Shown: piece by piece, positions 10,536 through 20,142 of the stretch
Position numbering within the stretch: position 1 is the first letter of the stretch
How the letters are laid out: every line of letters starts with the position of its first letter
DNA from: Gammaproteobacteria bacterium
GTDB lineage: Bacteria; Pseudomonadota; Gammaproteobacteria; DSM-19610
NCBI GenBank assembly: GCA_015494295.1
Contig: WGBO01000009.1
Span: forward strand, 1-39,007
Direction: 5' to 3'
Length of the DNA: 39,007 nucleotides
Notes under the pieces: model-generated
What the model saw: only the letters and a program-made list of their open reading frames with translations
The model's database searches: none
What the model was told of the DNA's origin: nothing
Position numbers and translations under genes: made by a program

Positions 10536-10628
10536 TCAGGCGAAAAACACCACCGACAGGAAGCTCAGCCATGCCATGGCGACCAGCGCGACTACTATGG
10601 TCATCGGGAAACCCTGAAACGAAAACAT
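10536..10628 (-). CDS. Small single-pass membrane peptide (30 residues) at the end of the cco operon
   Basis: A reading frame of 30 codons starts at an ATG eight bases after a good ribosome-binding site (AGAGG) and stops 22 bases before a terminator. The product begins MFSFQGFPMTIVV and is almost entirely one hydrophobic helix, with no charged residue. It follows ccoS by 37 bp on the same strand. Position and size recall the small subunits of terminal oxidases (CcoM of cbb3, CydX of bd oxidase). I do not recognise the sequence, so a cbb3-associated role is inference. Confidence 0.6.
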   Translation of the reverse strand: MFSFQGFPMTIVVALVAMAWLSFLSVVFFA

Positions 10629-10665
10629 ATCGAATTCCTCTGCTCAATATTAGCGCTATCTTATC

Positions 10666-10851
10666 TTAGTCTTCGTCGTCCTTCAATTGCGGCTTGCGCG
10701 GGATGAGCGGGTCGTCGTCGTCCATCAGGATGCGGTGCGCGGGCCCCTCCAGGTCTTCGAACTGACCGGAGCGGATCGCCCACAGGAACACGCCGATGGC
10801 GATCGCCATGATGATCAGACTGATCGGGATGAGCAGGAACAGTATATCCAC
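10666..10851 (-). CDS. ccoS: cbb3-type oxidase assembly protein CcoS
   Basis: CcoS is a small inner-membrane protein needed to insert heme/copper cofactors into cbb3 oxidase. It has 61 residues: one N-terminal transmembrane helix (ILFLLIPISLIIMAIAIGVFLWAI), then RSGQFEDLEGPAHRILMDDD, the family hallmark, and a charged tail. The start is a GTG with AGAGG seven bases upstream, 10 bp after the ccoI stop. It belongs to the ccoG-fixH-ccoI-ccoS run. Confidence 0.95.
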   Translation of the reverse strand: MDILFLLIPISLIIMAIAIGVFLWAIRSGQFEDLEGPAHRILMDDDDPLIPRKPQLKDDED

Positions 10852-10861
10852 AGAAAACCTC

Positions 10862-13273
10862 TCAGCTCCGCCGCAGGCGCAGGGCGTTCAGTACCACCAC
10901 CAGCGAACTCGCCGACATGCCGATCGCCGCCATCCATGGCGCTATCTGGCCGCTGGCCGCCAGCGGCACCGCCAGCAGATTATACCCCAGTGCCCAGCCG
11001 AGGTTCTGGCGGATCACCGCGAGGGTGCGGCGGCTGGTGCGCACCGCGTCGGCGAGGTGGGCAAGCTGTTCCGACAGCAGCACCATGTCGGCGCTGGCGT
11101 GCGCAAGCTGGGTACCGCCGCCCATGGCGATCGAGACCTGCGCGGCGGCCAGCACCGGGGCATCGTTGACTCCGTCGCCGACCATCGCCACCACCGCCCC
11201 CGCGGATTGCAGCTCGCGGATCCGCGCCAGCTTGTCCTCGGGCCGACAGCGCGCCCGCGCGTGCTCGATGTCCAGCCGGTCGGCGACCTCGCGGACCGCC
11301 TCTTCCTCGTCACCGCTCAGCAACTCGATTTCCAGGCCCAGTTCGCGCAGCGAGCTGATCGCCTCCCGCGCCTGCTCGCGTAGCGGGTCGCTGAAGCGGA
11401 AGTGGGCAAGCAAACCCTGCTCATCGCCCAGCACCACGCCGCCGGGCAGACCGGTGCCATCCGCCGTGTCGCCCCACAGCCCCGCCACGAACGCCGCCGT
11501 GCCGATGCGGTAGCGGCGTCCGTCGATACAAGCCTCGATACCGTCACCGGGCGTGGCTTCCAGCCCCTCCACGGCCACCACCTCCCCGGCCTCCCGGCGC
11601 AGCGCCGCCGCGATCGGGTGCTCGGAAGCCTGTTCCAGCGCCGCCGCCAATTGCAGGCAACGCTCGCGGTCGAGCGCACCGAGTACTTCGACACCGGTCA
11701 GGGTCAGACGCCCCTCGGTCAGCGTCCCGGTCTTGTCGAAGATCATGTGCGTGGCGCGCGCCAGCGTCTCCAGCGCGTGGCCACGCGTGGTCAGCACGCC
11801 GAGCCGCGTGAGCGCGCCGGTGGCGGCGGTCACGGCCGCCGGCGTCGCCAGCGACAGCGCGCAGGGACAGGTCACCACCAGCACTGACAGGGTAATGGCG
11901 AACGCGTGCGCCGGATCGTGCTGCCACCACCACAGCGCCACACCGGCCGCGAGCAGCAACAGCCCGACCACGAACCAGCCGGCGACCCGGTCGGCGATAC
12001 GCGCCACCGACGGCTTCTCGGACTGCGCCCGGTCCAGCAGCCTGACGATGGCGGACAGCACCGTTTCCTCGCCGACCTTCTCGATTTCCATCACCAGCGG
12101 GCTTTCGTTGTTGACGGTACCCCCCACCAGCAGGTCGCCGGGCTGGCGCAGGCAGGGCCGGCTCTCGCCGGTGAGCAGGGACTCGTCAACGGAGCTGCGC
12201 CCTTCCACCACCCGCCCGTCGGCGGGCACGCTCTCGCCGGGGCGCACCAGCACCCGGTCGCCTGCCTTCAGGTCGGCCACCGGCACGCGTTGTTCGCCGT
12301 CCGGCCCGAGCCGCGCGGCGGTGGCCGGCAACAGTTTCACCAGTTCCTCGGCGGCCTGGCCGGCGCGATGGCGCGCGCCCATTTCCAGGAAGCGCCCGGC
12401 GAGCAGGAAAAAGGTGAACATGGTGACGGAGTCGAAATAGATCTCGCCGCGCCCGGTCACCGTGTGCCAGGCGCTGGCCAGGAAGGCGCCGCTGATCGCC
12501 AGCGTCACCGGCACATCCATACCCGGCCGGCGCCGTTTCAGGTCGCGCCAGGCACTGGCGAAAAAGGGCCGCGCCGAATAGACGATCACCGGCACCGTGA
12601 GCAACAGGCTGACCCAGCGCAGGAACTGGCGCAGGCCCGCGTCCATGCCCTCCGCCTCGCCGGCGTACAGCGCCACCGCCAGCATCATCACCTGCATCAT
12701 GCCCAGCCCGGCCACCGCCAGGCGGCGCAGCGCGCGGGTGCGTTCCTGCTTGTAGAGCTGTTCCTGGCGTCCCGGGTCGAAGGGATGGGCGTGGTAGCCG
12801 ATGGCGGCGATCGCTTCCAGAATCTCGCTGAGGCGGATGCGGGTGTTGTCCCAGGTGACGCGCGCCCGGTGAGTGGAGTAGTTGACGCTGAAGTCGATGA
12901 CCCCCGGCAGCGACTTGACGTGCCGCTCGTTGAGCCACACACAGGCCGCGCAGACGATACCCTCCAGAATCAGCGCGGCCTCGCGCCGTTCGCCCGGTTG
13001 CTGACGCACGAAGCTCTGTTGCAGGTCGTCTCGGTCGTAGAGCGCCAGTTCGCGGAGCTGATCGGGCACCAGGTCGCGCGCCTGCGGGGACTTTTCCGTG
13101 CGGTAGCGGTAGAAGTCGACCAGGCCACCGTCGACGATGGCTTGCGCCACCGCCTGGCAGCCGTGGCAACACATGGAGCGCGCCTCACCGTCGATTTCCA
13201 CCGTGTAGTCGGAACCCGGCGGCACCGGCAGGCCGCAATGGAAGCATTCGCCCTGGCCGGTGATCTCGTTCAA
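10862..13273 (-). CDS. ccoI: Copper-translocating P-type ATPase CcoI/FixI
   Basis: This is an inner-membrane P1B ATPase that exports copper for maturation of the CcoN heme-copper centre. It has 803 residues. The Cys-rich N-terminus (CFHC, then CCHGC near 35-39) is typical of the FixI branch. A heavy-metal domain with CAAC (108-111) follows, then membrane helices, the phosphatase motif TGES, the CPC ion site (469-471), the phosphorylated Asp513 in DKTGT, HP in SEHPIA, and the hinge GDGVNDAP. Its start overlaps the fixH stop by four bases (ATGA). Confidence 0.96.
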   Translation of the reverse strand: MNEITGQGECFHCGLPVPPGSDYTVEIDGEARSMCCHGCQAVAQAIVDGGLVDFYRYRTEKSPQARDLVPDQLRELALYDRDDLQQSFVRQQPGERREAALILEGIVCAACVWLNERHVKSLPGVIDFSVNYSTHRARVTWDNTRIRLSEILEAIAAIGYHAHPFDPGRQEQLYKQERTRALRRLAVAGLGMMQVMMLAVALYAGEAEGMDAGLRQFLRWVSLLLTVPVIVYSARPFFASAWRDLKRRRPGMDVPVTLAISGAFLASAWHTVTGRGEIYFDSVTMFTFFLLAGRFLEMGARHRAGQAAEELVKLLPATAARLGPDGEQRVPVADLKAGDRVLVRPGESVPADGRVVEGRSSVDESLLTGESRPCLRQPGDLLVGGTVNNESPLVMEIEKVGEETVLSAIVRLLDRAQSEKPSVARIADRVAGWFVVGLLLLAAGVALWWWQHDPAHAFAITLSVLVVTCPCALSLATPAAVTAATGALTRLGVLTTRGHALETLARATHMIFDKTGTLTEGRLTLTGVEVLGALDRERCLQLAAALEQASEHPIAAALRREAGEVVAVEGLEATPGDGIEACIDGRRYRIGTAAFVAGLWGDTADGTGLPGGVVLGDEQGLLAHFRFSDPLREQAREAISSLRELGLEIELLSGDEEEAVREVADRLDIEHARARCRPEDKLARIRELQSAGAVVAMVGDGVNDAPVLAAAQVSIAMGGGTQLAHASADMVLLSEQLAHLADAVRTSRRTLAVIRQNLGWALGYNLLAVPLAASGQIAPWMAAIGMSASSLVVVLNALRLRRS

Positions 13274-14097
13274 GGCGGGGGTTCTGCCGCACCGATCGAG
13301 GTATCGGCGTGGATCTCGTGCAGATCCTCACCACGCCTTATCTGCAACAGCAGCCTCCACCTGCCGGGCTCCGGCAACCGCACCTGGCCGCGGTACAGGC
13401 CGGGTTCGACCTCGGCAAGCACGAAGGCCTGGTCGAGGCGGCTGTCGGACGGGCGCTGGAAACTGCCGGACACCTCGGCGCCGGCGAGCGGCTGACCCTC
13501 GCGCGTCGCCACCCGAACCTGGAAGGTCTGCGGGTAACCGGCGCGCGGCGCGCCCAGCCAGCCCTTGCTCACCTGCCAGCCCCGCGCGTGCTGGCGCTTC
13601 ACCTGTTCGAGGTAGGCATTGTAGAGCGCCTCTTTTTTCTGGAAGTCGCGCGCCACGGTACCCGGAAACACCGAGTTGACGCGCTCCTCGCCGCGCCCCG
13701 GCAACAGCCATTCGGCGATGGGCGCCGGCAGACCCTGTTTCGAGATCACCACCAGCACGCCGTCCAGCGCGAACAGGGCGACGAAGAACATGACGATGAT
13801 CGCCGGCCCCCAGTGGAACCAGCGCCCGCCTTCCCTGCCGCTGCGCCGGTGCCGCTCGCGCGCGGAACTGACGATGCCGAGCAGGTAGGCGGTGACCATC
13901 AGCACCGCCACGTACATGGCCAACACGTCCGCCCCCGGCCAGTCGAGCAGGCTGTCGATGAGCAACGTGGCAAGCGCCAGCATGGCGACCAGCACCGCGG
14001 CCTGGCGACCGTTCATCGGCGTCAGGCGGTACAGGGCCAGAAACACCAGCACTTCGGCGGCGGCGCCCAGCGGCAGGGCCAGCAGGGATTCAAGCAT
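13270..14097 (-). CDS. FixH/CcoH-like protein with an N-terminal three-helix extension
   Basis: CcoH/FixH proteins are small membrane-anchored periplasmic proteins that stay with cbb3 oxidase during assembly. Residues from about 105 onward match this: a TM anchor ([20 protein letters not shown]), then [18 protein letters not shown] and a beta-rich periplasmic domain. Usual FixH proteins are about 150-180 residues; this one has 275. The additional N-terminal 90 residues hold three predicted helices and a basic loop ([13 protein letters not shown]). The gene overlaps both ccoG and ccoI by four bases, so an assembly role is well supported; the extension's role is unknown. Confidence 0.82.
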   Translation of the reverse strand: MLESLLALPLGAAAEVLVFLALYRLTPMNGRQAAVLVAMLALATLLIDSLLDWPGADVLAMYVAVLMVTAYLLGIVSSARERHRRSGREGGRWFHWGPAIIVMFFVALFALDGVLVVISKQGLPAPIAEWLLPGRGEERVNSVFPGTVARDFQKKEALYNAYLEQVKRQHARGWQVSKGWLGAPRAGYPQTFQVRVATREGQPLAGAEVSGSFQRPSDSRLDQAFVLAEVEPGLYRGQVRLPEPGRWRLLLQIRRGEDLHEIHADTSIGAAEPPP

Positions 14098-15518
14098 CAG
14101 TTCTCGCTACCCGGCATGTAGAAAGTTGCGGGGGCACTGATCATGCCGATCTCCTGCCGCGTCTGCGGCACCAGGTTGAATTCGAAACTGCGCGAACCCT
14201 TGTGCTTGTGACCGCTGTCCCAACGCACCCGGGCGCGCACGCGCAGGCTGCGCTGCGGCCCGACCTGAATGGACGACAGCTTGCCGGTGTCCAGTTCGGC
14301 GCCCGCCAGTCCGCGCAGCATCACCACCATTTTCAGCGGCTCGTCGGTCTTGTTCTCGATGTGCAGGTCGTAGCTGTTCTGGATACGGCCGTCGGAAAGG
14401 CGCACGAACAGCGGCTGACGCACCTGCACCACCGACAACTCCACGGGCGACTGGTTGCTCACGCTCCACACCAGCGCTGCCGCCGAGGCCAGCAGGAACA
14501 GTCCGTAGCCGATAGTCTTGGGCTTCCAGATGCGGCTTTTCTCACCGCGAGCTTCCTTCTCCGATGTGTAGCGTATCAGGCCCTGCCCCCAGCCCAGCTT
14601 GTCCATGATGGTGTCGCAGGCGTCGATACACAGCGCGCAGGTGATGCACTGCACCTGCAGGCCATTGCGTATGTCGATACCGGTAGGACAAACCTGCACG
14701 CAATAGCCGCAGTCGATGCACTCACCCACGCCCTGCTCGCGGCGCTGCTCCAGGCTCTTGAGGTCGCGCGTGACCTTGTGCCGCCCTGCCGCGCCCTCGC
14801 CACGCTGCACGTCGTAGGCGACGATGCGCGTGTCGGCGTCGAACATCACCGACTGGAAGCGCGCGTAGGGGCACATGTAGGTGCACACCTGCTCGCGCGC
14901 CAGCCCCGCCATCACGTAGGTGGTTGCGGTCAGGAACAGCGTGGTCGCGTAGGCCGCAAAGGGTGCGCTGCCGTTGAAGAAACGCACGATCAGTTGGGGC
15001 GCGTTGTCCCAGTAGAGCGTGAAGGTGAGACCGGTCCAGAAAGCTACCGCCAGCCACAGCAGGTGGGTCGCCAGCTTGCGCACCAGCTTGTTGGCGTTCC
15101 AGGGCGACTTGTCGAGACGGATGCGCGCCACGCGGTCGCCCTGCACCAGCCGCTCGATGAGCAGGTACAGGTCGGTCCACAGGGTCTGGAAACAGAAATA
15201 GCCGCAGAACACGCGGCCGGCGATACCGGTCACAAAGAACAGCAACAGGGCCGCGATCAGCAACAGGCCGGTCAGCCAGAACAGATCCTGGGCGTGAACC
15301 ACCAGGTCGAACAGGTAGAACTTGCGGTTTGCGATATCGAACAGCACCGCCTGGTCGGGGCCGGCGTTGCGTTCCCAGCGCAGCCAGGGAAGGAGAAAAT
15401 AGACACTGTAGGCAAGCGTCAGGATACCCCACTTGAGCATCCTGAAGCGTCCCTTGACGGAACGCGGGTATATGGGGATACGCGCCTGGTGCAGTGCCTG
15501 ACTGGCGGAATCTGTCAT
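14097..15518 (-). CDS. ccoG: Cytochrome oxidase accessory protein CcoG (FixG/RdxA)
   Basis: CcoG is a polytopic iron-sulfur protein reported to reduce copper(II) before its insertion into cbb3 oxidase. It has 473 residues. Transmembrane segments carry the Cys motifs FCGYFCFQTLWTDLY and CTYMCPYARFQS. They are followed by two [4Fe-4S] motifs (CIDCGYCVQVCP and CITCALCIDACD). After the last membrane helix, an immunoglobulin-like C-terminal domain completes the family architecture. It lies 36 bp downstream of ccoP and overlaps fixH. Confidence 0.96.
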   Translation of the reverse strand: MTDSASQALHQARIPIYPRSVKGRFRMLKWGILTLAYSVYFLLPWLRWERNAGPDQAVLFDIANRKFYLFDLVVHAQDLFWLTGLLLIAALLLFFVTGIAGRVFCGYFCFQTLWTDLYLLIERLVQGDRVARIRLDKSPWNANKLVRKLATHLLWLAVAFWTGLTFTLYWDNAPQLIVRFFNGSAPFAAYATTLFLTATTYVMAGLAREQVCTYMCPYARFQSVMFDADTRIVAYDVQRGEGAAGRHKVTRDLKSLEQRREQGVGECIDCGYCVQVCPTGIDIRNGLQVQCITCALCIDACDTIMDKLGWGQGLIRYTSEKEARGEKSRIWKPKTIGYGLFLLASAAALVWSVSNQSPVELSVVQVRQPLFVRLSDGRIQNSYDLHIENKTDEPLKMVVMLRGLAGAELDTGKLSSIQVGPQRSLRVRARVRWDSGHKHKGSRSFEFNLVPQTRQEIGMISAPATFYMPGSEN

Positions 15519-15554
15519 ATCAGCAAAGCACGCACCCGGCCACGCCCACCCGTG

Positions 15555-16481
15555 CTACTGGCCTCCCCCGAGTTCATGCACGTAGACCGTCAGCAGCTTG
15601 ATCTGCGTCTCGTCGAGGCGATCCTTCCAGGCCGGCATGGTACGCTGCACCCCGTTCACGACCACCTGCCTGACCAGCGACTTCTTGTCCTCCAGCGTGG
15701 CCGCCCCGGGCACGTCGGCAATGGTCCAGATCTGATCTGTGAGGTTTGCCGAACCCTGCGACTTGAGACCCTTGCCGTCGGTGCCGTGGCAGTAGTAGCA
15801 GCCGCCGGTTTGGGTCTGGAAGATATCCTTGCCGCGCGCCGCCGCAGCGTCGTCGACCTCGTGACCGGACAGCGACAGCACGTAGCTGGCGACATCGTCC
15901 AGCTGCTGCTCGTCGAAGGTTTCGCGGAACGAAGGCATGAACCCGTAACGGCCGTTGGTGATGGTGGCCTCGATATCCTCGACGGTGCCGCCCCACAGCC
16001 AGTCGTCGTCGGCGAGGTTGGGGAACAGGCCTATCACGCCGGCGCCGCCGGCGCCATGGCAGGGCATGCAGTTGTCGCCGAACAGGCCCACCGCCATGGA
16101 GCGGGTGAAGGCCATCATCTCGGCGTCGCCGAGAATGGTCTGGTAGTCGGCGTCCTTCACTTTCTCCAGGTATTCGCGGCTGAGTGTGGCGGACTTGCCT
16201 TCCTGCATCTCCTTCAGCAACAGCGCACGGGTGTTCCAGTGCGAGGTCTTCTCGGTACCGTCGCTGTCGACGAAGGTAATGTCGTTCATGATGCCGGTGG
16301 TATAGCCACCGCCGACCGGCCAGGCCGGGTAGAAGATCCAGTACACCACGGCGAACACCACCGTGGCATAGAACGACCACAGCCACCAGTTCGGCAGGGG
16401 GTTGTTGAACTCCTGAATGTCACCATCCCAGGCATGACCCGTTGTCTGTACCGCAGACTGGGGTTTCTTTGCATCACTCAT
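15555..16481 (-). CDS. ccoP: cbb3 oxidase subunit III, di-heme cytochrome CcoP
   Basis: CcoP takes electrons from soluble cytochromes and passes them to CcoO and CcoN. It has 308 residues: an N-terminal membrane anchor (NWWLWSFYATVVFAVVYWIFYP), preceded by the conserved HAWDGDIQEFNNPLPNWW, and two c-type heme domains with CMPCH (138-142) and CYYCH (228-232). Distal Met ligands are available in FMPSF and TMPAW. It overlaps ccoQ by four bases. Confidence 0.96.
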   Translation of the reverse strand: MSDAKKPQSAVQTTGHAWDGDIQEFNNPLPNWWLWSFYATVVFAVVYWIFYPAWPVGGGYTTGIMNDITFVDSDGTEKTSHWNTRALLLKEMQEGKSATLSREYLEKVKDADYQTILGDAEMMAFTRSMAVGLFGDNCMPCHGAGGAGVIGLFPNLADDDWLWGGTVEDIEATITNGRYGFMPSFRETFDEQQLDDVASYVLSLSGHEVDDAAAARGKDIFQTQTGGCYYCHGTDGKGLKSQGSANLTDQIWTIADVPGAATLEDKKSLVRQVVVNGVQRTMPAWKDRLDETQIKLLTVYVHELGGGQ

Positions 16482-16684
16482 CGTTGTTTTACCTCGCCGT
16501 CACCGGCATCCAGATCTGAATCGTCATCGTCCAGGGGAATGAACCTGTAGGACTCGAGTCGCTCGGTCCGGCTCTTTCCCGTGTATACATAAAGCAGGAT
16601 TCCGCAGAAGGTCACGAAGAACAGCACCAGTGCAAACACCTTTGTGTTCTCGAACCGCGTAAACCAGAGCAGCCATTCAGGCAT
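16478..16684 (-). CDS. ccoQ: cbb3 oxidase subunit CcoQ
   Basis: This is the small membrane subunit that stabilises the cbb3 complex. It has 68 residues with one transmembrane helix (KVFALVLFFVTFCGILLYVYTG) and an acidic C-terminal tail (DDDDSDLDAGDGE). The chosen ATG at 16684 lies 19 bp after ccoO; the longer frame reaches back into ccoO and is rejected. Its stop overlaps the ccoP start. Confidence 0.9.
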   Translation of the reverse strand: MPEWLLWFTRFENTKVFALVLFFVTFCGILLYVYTGKSRTERLESYRFIPLDDDDSDLDAGDGEVKQR

Positions 16685-16703
16685 CACGCCCTCCTCGTTC
16701 CGC

Positions 16704-17441
16704 CTAGCGGAACTCCACGAAATAGCCTTCGTTGTACTTGCTGAAATCCACCATGGTGCCAAGCACCTGCAGGTAGGCGATCAGCGCATCCATTTCGGTG
16801 ATGCGCGAACGCTGGCCGTCGTAGTCGTTGGCCAGAGCCTGGGCCAGCAGGTTGTCTTCGGCCTGCAGGATGTCCAGCTTGTCCGCGACCGCCTTGCCGA
16901 ACCTCTCGACGTTGGCGTCATACTCTTCCTGCGTCTCCGAGTAGGGCACGCCGGTCGCCTTCAGCGCACGCATGCGAGCCTGGACGTCGGAGTAGTCGAG
17001 GTCGGTCTCCAGCAGCCAGGGATAGTTGGGCATGATGGACTGGGGCACCACGCTGCGCGGGTTGAGCAGGTGCGCGACATGCCACTCATTGGAGTACTTG
17101 TTGCCGACGCGCGCCAGATCCGGACCGGTGCGCTTGGAGCCCCACTGGAAGGGGTGGTCATACTGCGACTCTGCGGCCAGCGAATAGTGACCGTAGCGCA
17201 GGTCCTCGTCGCGGAACGGGCGAATCATCTGCGAATGGCAAAGGTAGCAGCCCTCGCGGGTGTAGACGTCGCGGCCGCGCAGTTCCAGCGGCGTATAGGG
17301 ACGCACGCCCTCGACCTCCTCGACAGTGTCGTTGATAAAGAACAGCGGAACGATTTCCACCAGGCCACCGATGCTGACCACGATCAGGGTCAGCGCAATC
17401 AGCAGGCCGGCATTGGTTTCGATACTTTCGTGCTTGATCAC
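16704..17441 (-). CDS. ccoO: cbb3 oxidase subunit II, monoheme cytochrome CcoO
   Basis: CcoO relays electrons from CcoP to the CcoN heme b. It has 245 residues with a single N-terminal anchor ([23 protein letters not shown]) and one heme c motif, CYLCH (65-69), in the conserved context [20 protein letters not shown]. The segment [18 protein letters not shown] is typical of the family. The gene starts 17 bp after ccoN. Confidence 0.97.
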   Translation of the reverse strand: MIKHESIETNAGLLIALTLIVVSIGGLVEIVPLFFINDTVEEVEGVRPYTPLELRGRDVYTREGCYLCHSQMIRPFRDEDLRYGHYSLAAESQYDHPFQWGSKRTGPDLARVGNKYSNEWHVAHLLNPRSVVPQSIMPNYPWLLETDLDYSDVQARMRALKATGVPYSETQEEYDANVERFGKAVADKLDILQAEDNLLAQALANDYDGQRSRITEMDALIAYLQVLGTMVDFSKYNEGYFVEFR

Positions 17442-17458
17442 TTTTCTCTACTCCAGAA

Positions 17459-18913
17459 TCAGATGCGCGCCATCTTGGCAGCGAGTTTGGCTTCGAGCGC
17501 CGCGGCCTCGGCCCGGGCATTGCGGATGGTCATGTACACGTTCCAGCACATCACCAGAATGCCGGTCAGGAAGAACATGCCACCGATCGCGCGCACCATG
17601 TACGGGCTGTGCAGGAAGGCGACCGTCTCCACGAAGGTGTAGGCCAGGTTGCCGTAGTCATCAAAACTGCGCAGCATCAGGCCCTGGAAGATACCGGCCA
17701 CCCACATCGAGGTGATGTAGAGGACGATACCAATGGTCGCCAGCCAGAAGTGCGCGTAGACCAGGCGCGTGCTGTACAGGCGCGTGTCATAGAGACGCGG
17801 AATCATGTGGTAGAAGGAACCGAAGGTCACCATCGCCACCCAGCCGAGCGCGCCCGAGTGCACGTGGCCGACAGTCCAGTCGGTGTAGTGCGACAGCGCA
17901 TTCACGCTCTTCAACGACATCAACGGGCCCTCGAAGGTCGACATGCCGTAGAACGACAGCGCGGTGATCAGGAACAACATGATCGGGTCGGTGCGCAGGC
18001 GGTCCCAGGCGCCCGACAGGGTCATGATGCCGTTGATCATGCCGCCCCAGGACGGCAGCAGCAGCATGATGGAGAAGGTCGCCGCCAGCGTCGAGGTCCA
18101 GTCCGGCAGCGCCGTCCAGTGCAGGTGGTGGGCGCCCACCCACATGTACAGGAAGGACAGCGCCCAGAAGTGAACGATGGACAGACGATAGGAATACACC
18201 GGGCGGCCGGCCTGCTTGGGCACGAAGTAGTACATCATGCCGAGGAAGGCCGCAGTGAGGAAGAAACCCACGGCGTTATGGCCGTACCACCACTGGGTCA
18301 TGGCGTCCTGCACACCCGAGAACAGGCTGTAGGACTTGATGGAGAACAGGCCCACCGGCACAGCCAGGTTGTTGAAGATGTGCAACAGGGCGATAACCAG
18401 CAGGAAGGCGATAAAGAACCAGTTGGCAACATAGATGTGCGGCTGCGAACGGCGCCGCAGGGTCTGTACGTAGACCGTGAAGTACACCACCCAGGTAACG
18501 AGGATAATCAGGTCGACCGGCCATTCGAACTCGGCGTACTCGCGCGACTGGGTGTAGCCCATCATGTAGCCGACCACGCCCAGCGCGATCGCCGACTGCC
18601 AGCCCCAGAAGGTAAAGTTCGCCATCCAGTCGCTGTACAGGCGCGTCTGGCAGGTACGCTGCACGATATAGTAGGAAGTCGCGAACAGCGCGCTGCCGCC
18701 GAAACCGAAAATGACCAGCGTGGTATGCACGGGACGCAAACGCCCGAAAGTGATCTGCGGAATATCGAAGTTCAGGAACGGCCACGCCAGTTCCGACGCG
18801 ATGTAGACGCCGGCGCCCATGCCGAGCACGCCCCACACCAGCGCCATGAAGGCGAATTTCCTGATGATTTCGTAGTTGTACTGCTGCGTACTTCCCATAC
18901 CTGCCTGTGCCAT
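17459..18913 (-). CDS. ccoN: cbb3 oxidase catalytic subunit I, CcoN
   Basis: This is the 12-helix heme-copper subunit (low-spin b, high-spin b3-CuB) that reduces O2 with high affinity. It has 484 residues. Conserved His-bearing segments are visible: [54 protein letters not shown] and the double-His helix [17 protein letters not shown]. The start is the ATG at 18913, nine bases after GAGG; a second ATG five codons on (MGSTQQYNY) is possible. The frame opens further upstream, but that part overlaps the proposed promoter. Confidence 0.97.
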   Translation of the reverse strand: MAQAGMGSTQQYNYEIIRKFAFMALVWGVLGMGAGVYIASELAWPFLNFDIPQITFGRLRPVHTTLVIFGFGGSALFATSYYIVQRTCQTRLYSDWMANFTFWGWQSAIALGVVGYMMGYTQSREYAEFEWPVDLIILVTWVVYFTVYVQTLRRRSQPHIYVANWFFIAFLLVIALLHIFNNLAVPVGLFSIKSYSLFSGVQDAMTQWWYGHNAVGFFLTAAFLGMMYYFVPKQAGRPVYSYRLSIVHFWALSFLYMWVGAHHLHWTALPDWTSTLAATFSIMLLLPSWGGMINGIMTLSGAWDRLRTDPIMLFLITALSFYGMSTFEGPLMSLKSVNALSHYTDWTVGHVHSGALGWVAMVTFGSFYHMIPRLYDTRLYSTRLVYAHFWLATIGIVLYITSMWVAGIFQGLMLRSFDDYGNLAYTFVETVAFLHSPYMVRAIGGMFFLTGILVMCWNVYMTIRNARAEAAALEAKLAAKMARI

Positions 18914-18977
18914 GTTTTTCTGCCTCGTCAATATGCGGTCTGGCCCTGGCCCGCAAAGCGGGTCATAAAATCGGTAC

Positions 18978-19007
18978 ATTCTAATATACGGAACCAGTGC
19001 GGGTAAA
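18978..19007 (-). promoter_or_regulatory. ccoN: Candidate ccoN promoter
   Basis: On the minus strand TTTACC (19002-19007) and TAGAAT (18978-18983) are separated by 18 bp, giving a start near 18971, about 58 bases before the ccoN ATG. I found no FNR/Anr box (TTGAT-N4-ATCAA) in the 226 bp between cyoE and ccoN, although cbb3 operons are often under such control. Confidence 0.4.
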
Positions 19008-19075
19008 GCCCCTCACAAAGCCAAGGAATATACCACGATGAAACCGCGGCTTGAGCAGGGAACGGCAACCGTGCG

Positions 19076-19125
19076 CCCGGGCACGTCGCTCACCAGTGTA
19101 GCTCAGGATGGAGGACGTGCCCGGG
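19076..19125. repeat. 12-bp perfect inverted repeat between cyoE and ccoN
   Basis: CCCGGGCACGTC (19076-19087) is repeated in reverse complement as GACGTGCCCGGG (19114-19125), with a 26-bp spacer. It starts 15 bp downstream of the cyoE stop on the transcribed strand. There is no T tract, so it is not a classical intrinsic terminator. It could be a transcript-end stabiliser or, less likely, a paired operator. Confidence 0.75.
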
Positions 19126-19139
19126 GACGATCTATTCCG

Positions 19140-20051
19140 TCAGGATGCCAACAGCCCGCGCAGCAGCGGGACATAGTGATCGACGAGCAAAAAGGCGAAC
19201 AGCGCCATCAGATAGACGATGGAGTAGCCGAAGGTCTTCATCGCCTGGCGGCCGCTGTCATCGCGCATCAGCCTCCAGGCATGGTAGAGAAAACCGGCGC
19301 CGAGTCCGAGCGCCCCGGCAAGGTACAGCAGGCCGCTCATGTGGGTGGCGTAGGGCATCAGCGTCACCACCACCAGCAGGATGGTGTAGAGCAGGACCTG
19401 CAGGCGGGTGAACTGCACGCCATGCGTGACCGGCAGCATGGGAATATCGACACGCGCATACTCGTGGCGGCGGTGGATGGCCAGCGCCCAGAAGTGCGGC
19501 GGCGTCCACACGAAGATGATCAGGAACAGCAACAACGCATGAGGATCCACGCTGCCTGTCACCGCGGTCCAGCCCAGCACCGGCGGCGCGGCGCCGGCGG
19601 CGCCGCCGATGACGATGTTCTGCGGCGTCGCGCGTTTCAGGTACAGGGTGTAGATGACGGCGTAGCCGATCAGCGAGGCAAAAGTCAGGACAGCCGTCAG
19701 GTGATTGACGAACTGCACCAGTATCCACATTGCCAGCCCGCCCAGCACCAGCGCGAAGGCCAGGCAGTTGCGGCCGGTCATGGATCCGCGCGCCACTGGA
19801 CGGTTACTGGTGCGCGCCATGCGAGCGTCGGCGTGCTGATCGACCACGTGGTTGATGGCCGCCGCGGAGGCCGCCGCCATGCCGATGCCGAGCGTGCCGA
19901 AAATCAGGGGTTGCCAGGGCACCATGCCCGGCACGGCGAGGAACATGCCGACCAGTGCGGTAAACACGATCAGCGCGACGACCTTGAGTTTGCAGACACC
20001 CAGGTAGTCCCTCCATTGCATGGCCGGCGTGGCCGTCATCGTATAACTCAT
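19140..20051 (-). CDS. cyoE: Protoheme IX farnesyltransferase (heme O synthase)
   Basis: This UbiA-superfamily membrane enzyme attaches a farnesyl chain to heme B to make heme O, the precursor of heme A. It has 303 residues with about nine membrane segments. The prenyl-diphosphate motif [19 protein letters not shown] is intact, as is the second signature ([28 protein letters not shown]). The start is the ATG six bases after GGAGG. It sits at the 3' end of the caa3 assembly genes and just ahead of the cbb3 operon. Heme A synthase (ctaA), often beside it, is absent. Confidence 0.96.
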   Translation of the reverse strand: MSYTMTATPAMQWRDYLGVCKLKVVALIVFTALVGMFLAVPGMVPWQPLIFGTLGIGMAAASAAAINHVVDQHADARMARTSNRPVARGSMTGRNCLAFALVLGGLAMWILVQFVNHLTAVLTFASLIGYAVIYTLYLKRATPQNIVIGGAAGAAPPVLGWTAVTGSVDPHALLLFLIIFVWTPPHFWALAIHRRHEYARVDIPMLPVTHGVQFTRLQVLLYTILLVVVTLMPYATHMSGLLYLAGALGLGAGFLYHAWRLMRDDSGRQAMKTFGYSIVYLMALFAFLLVDHYVPLLRGLLAS

Positions 20052-20142
20052 GCTTGCCTCCGGCGCCCGTCAGCGCGGTTACGCGGCTTTTATGGTTCTT
20101 GCCAGCCGCTCGATCATTTTGTGCGGGCATTTTACCCTATTT

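Noticed and set aside
10536..10628. Calling the 30-residue peptide CcoM outright
   Set aside because: Size, topology and location fit, but I could not match the sequence to known CcoM, so it is left unnamed.
14202..16550. Plus-strand open frame of 782 codons
   Set aside because: It is antisense to ccoG and ccoP, which have complete cofactor motifs. The translation is low-complexity and His/Gln/Arg-rich, as expected from a shadow frame in GC-rich DNA.
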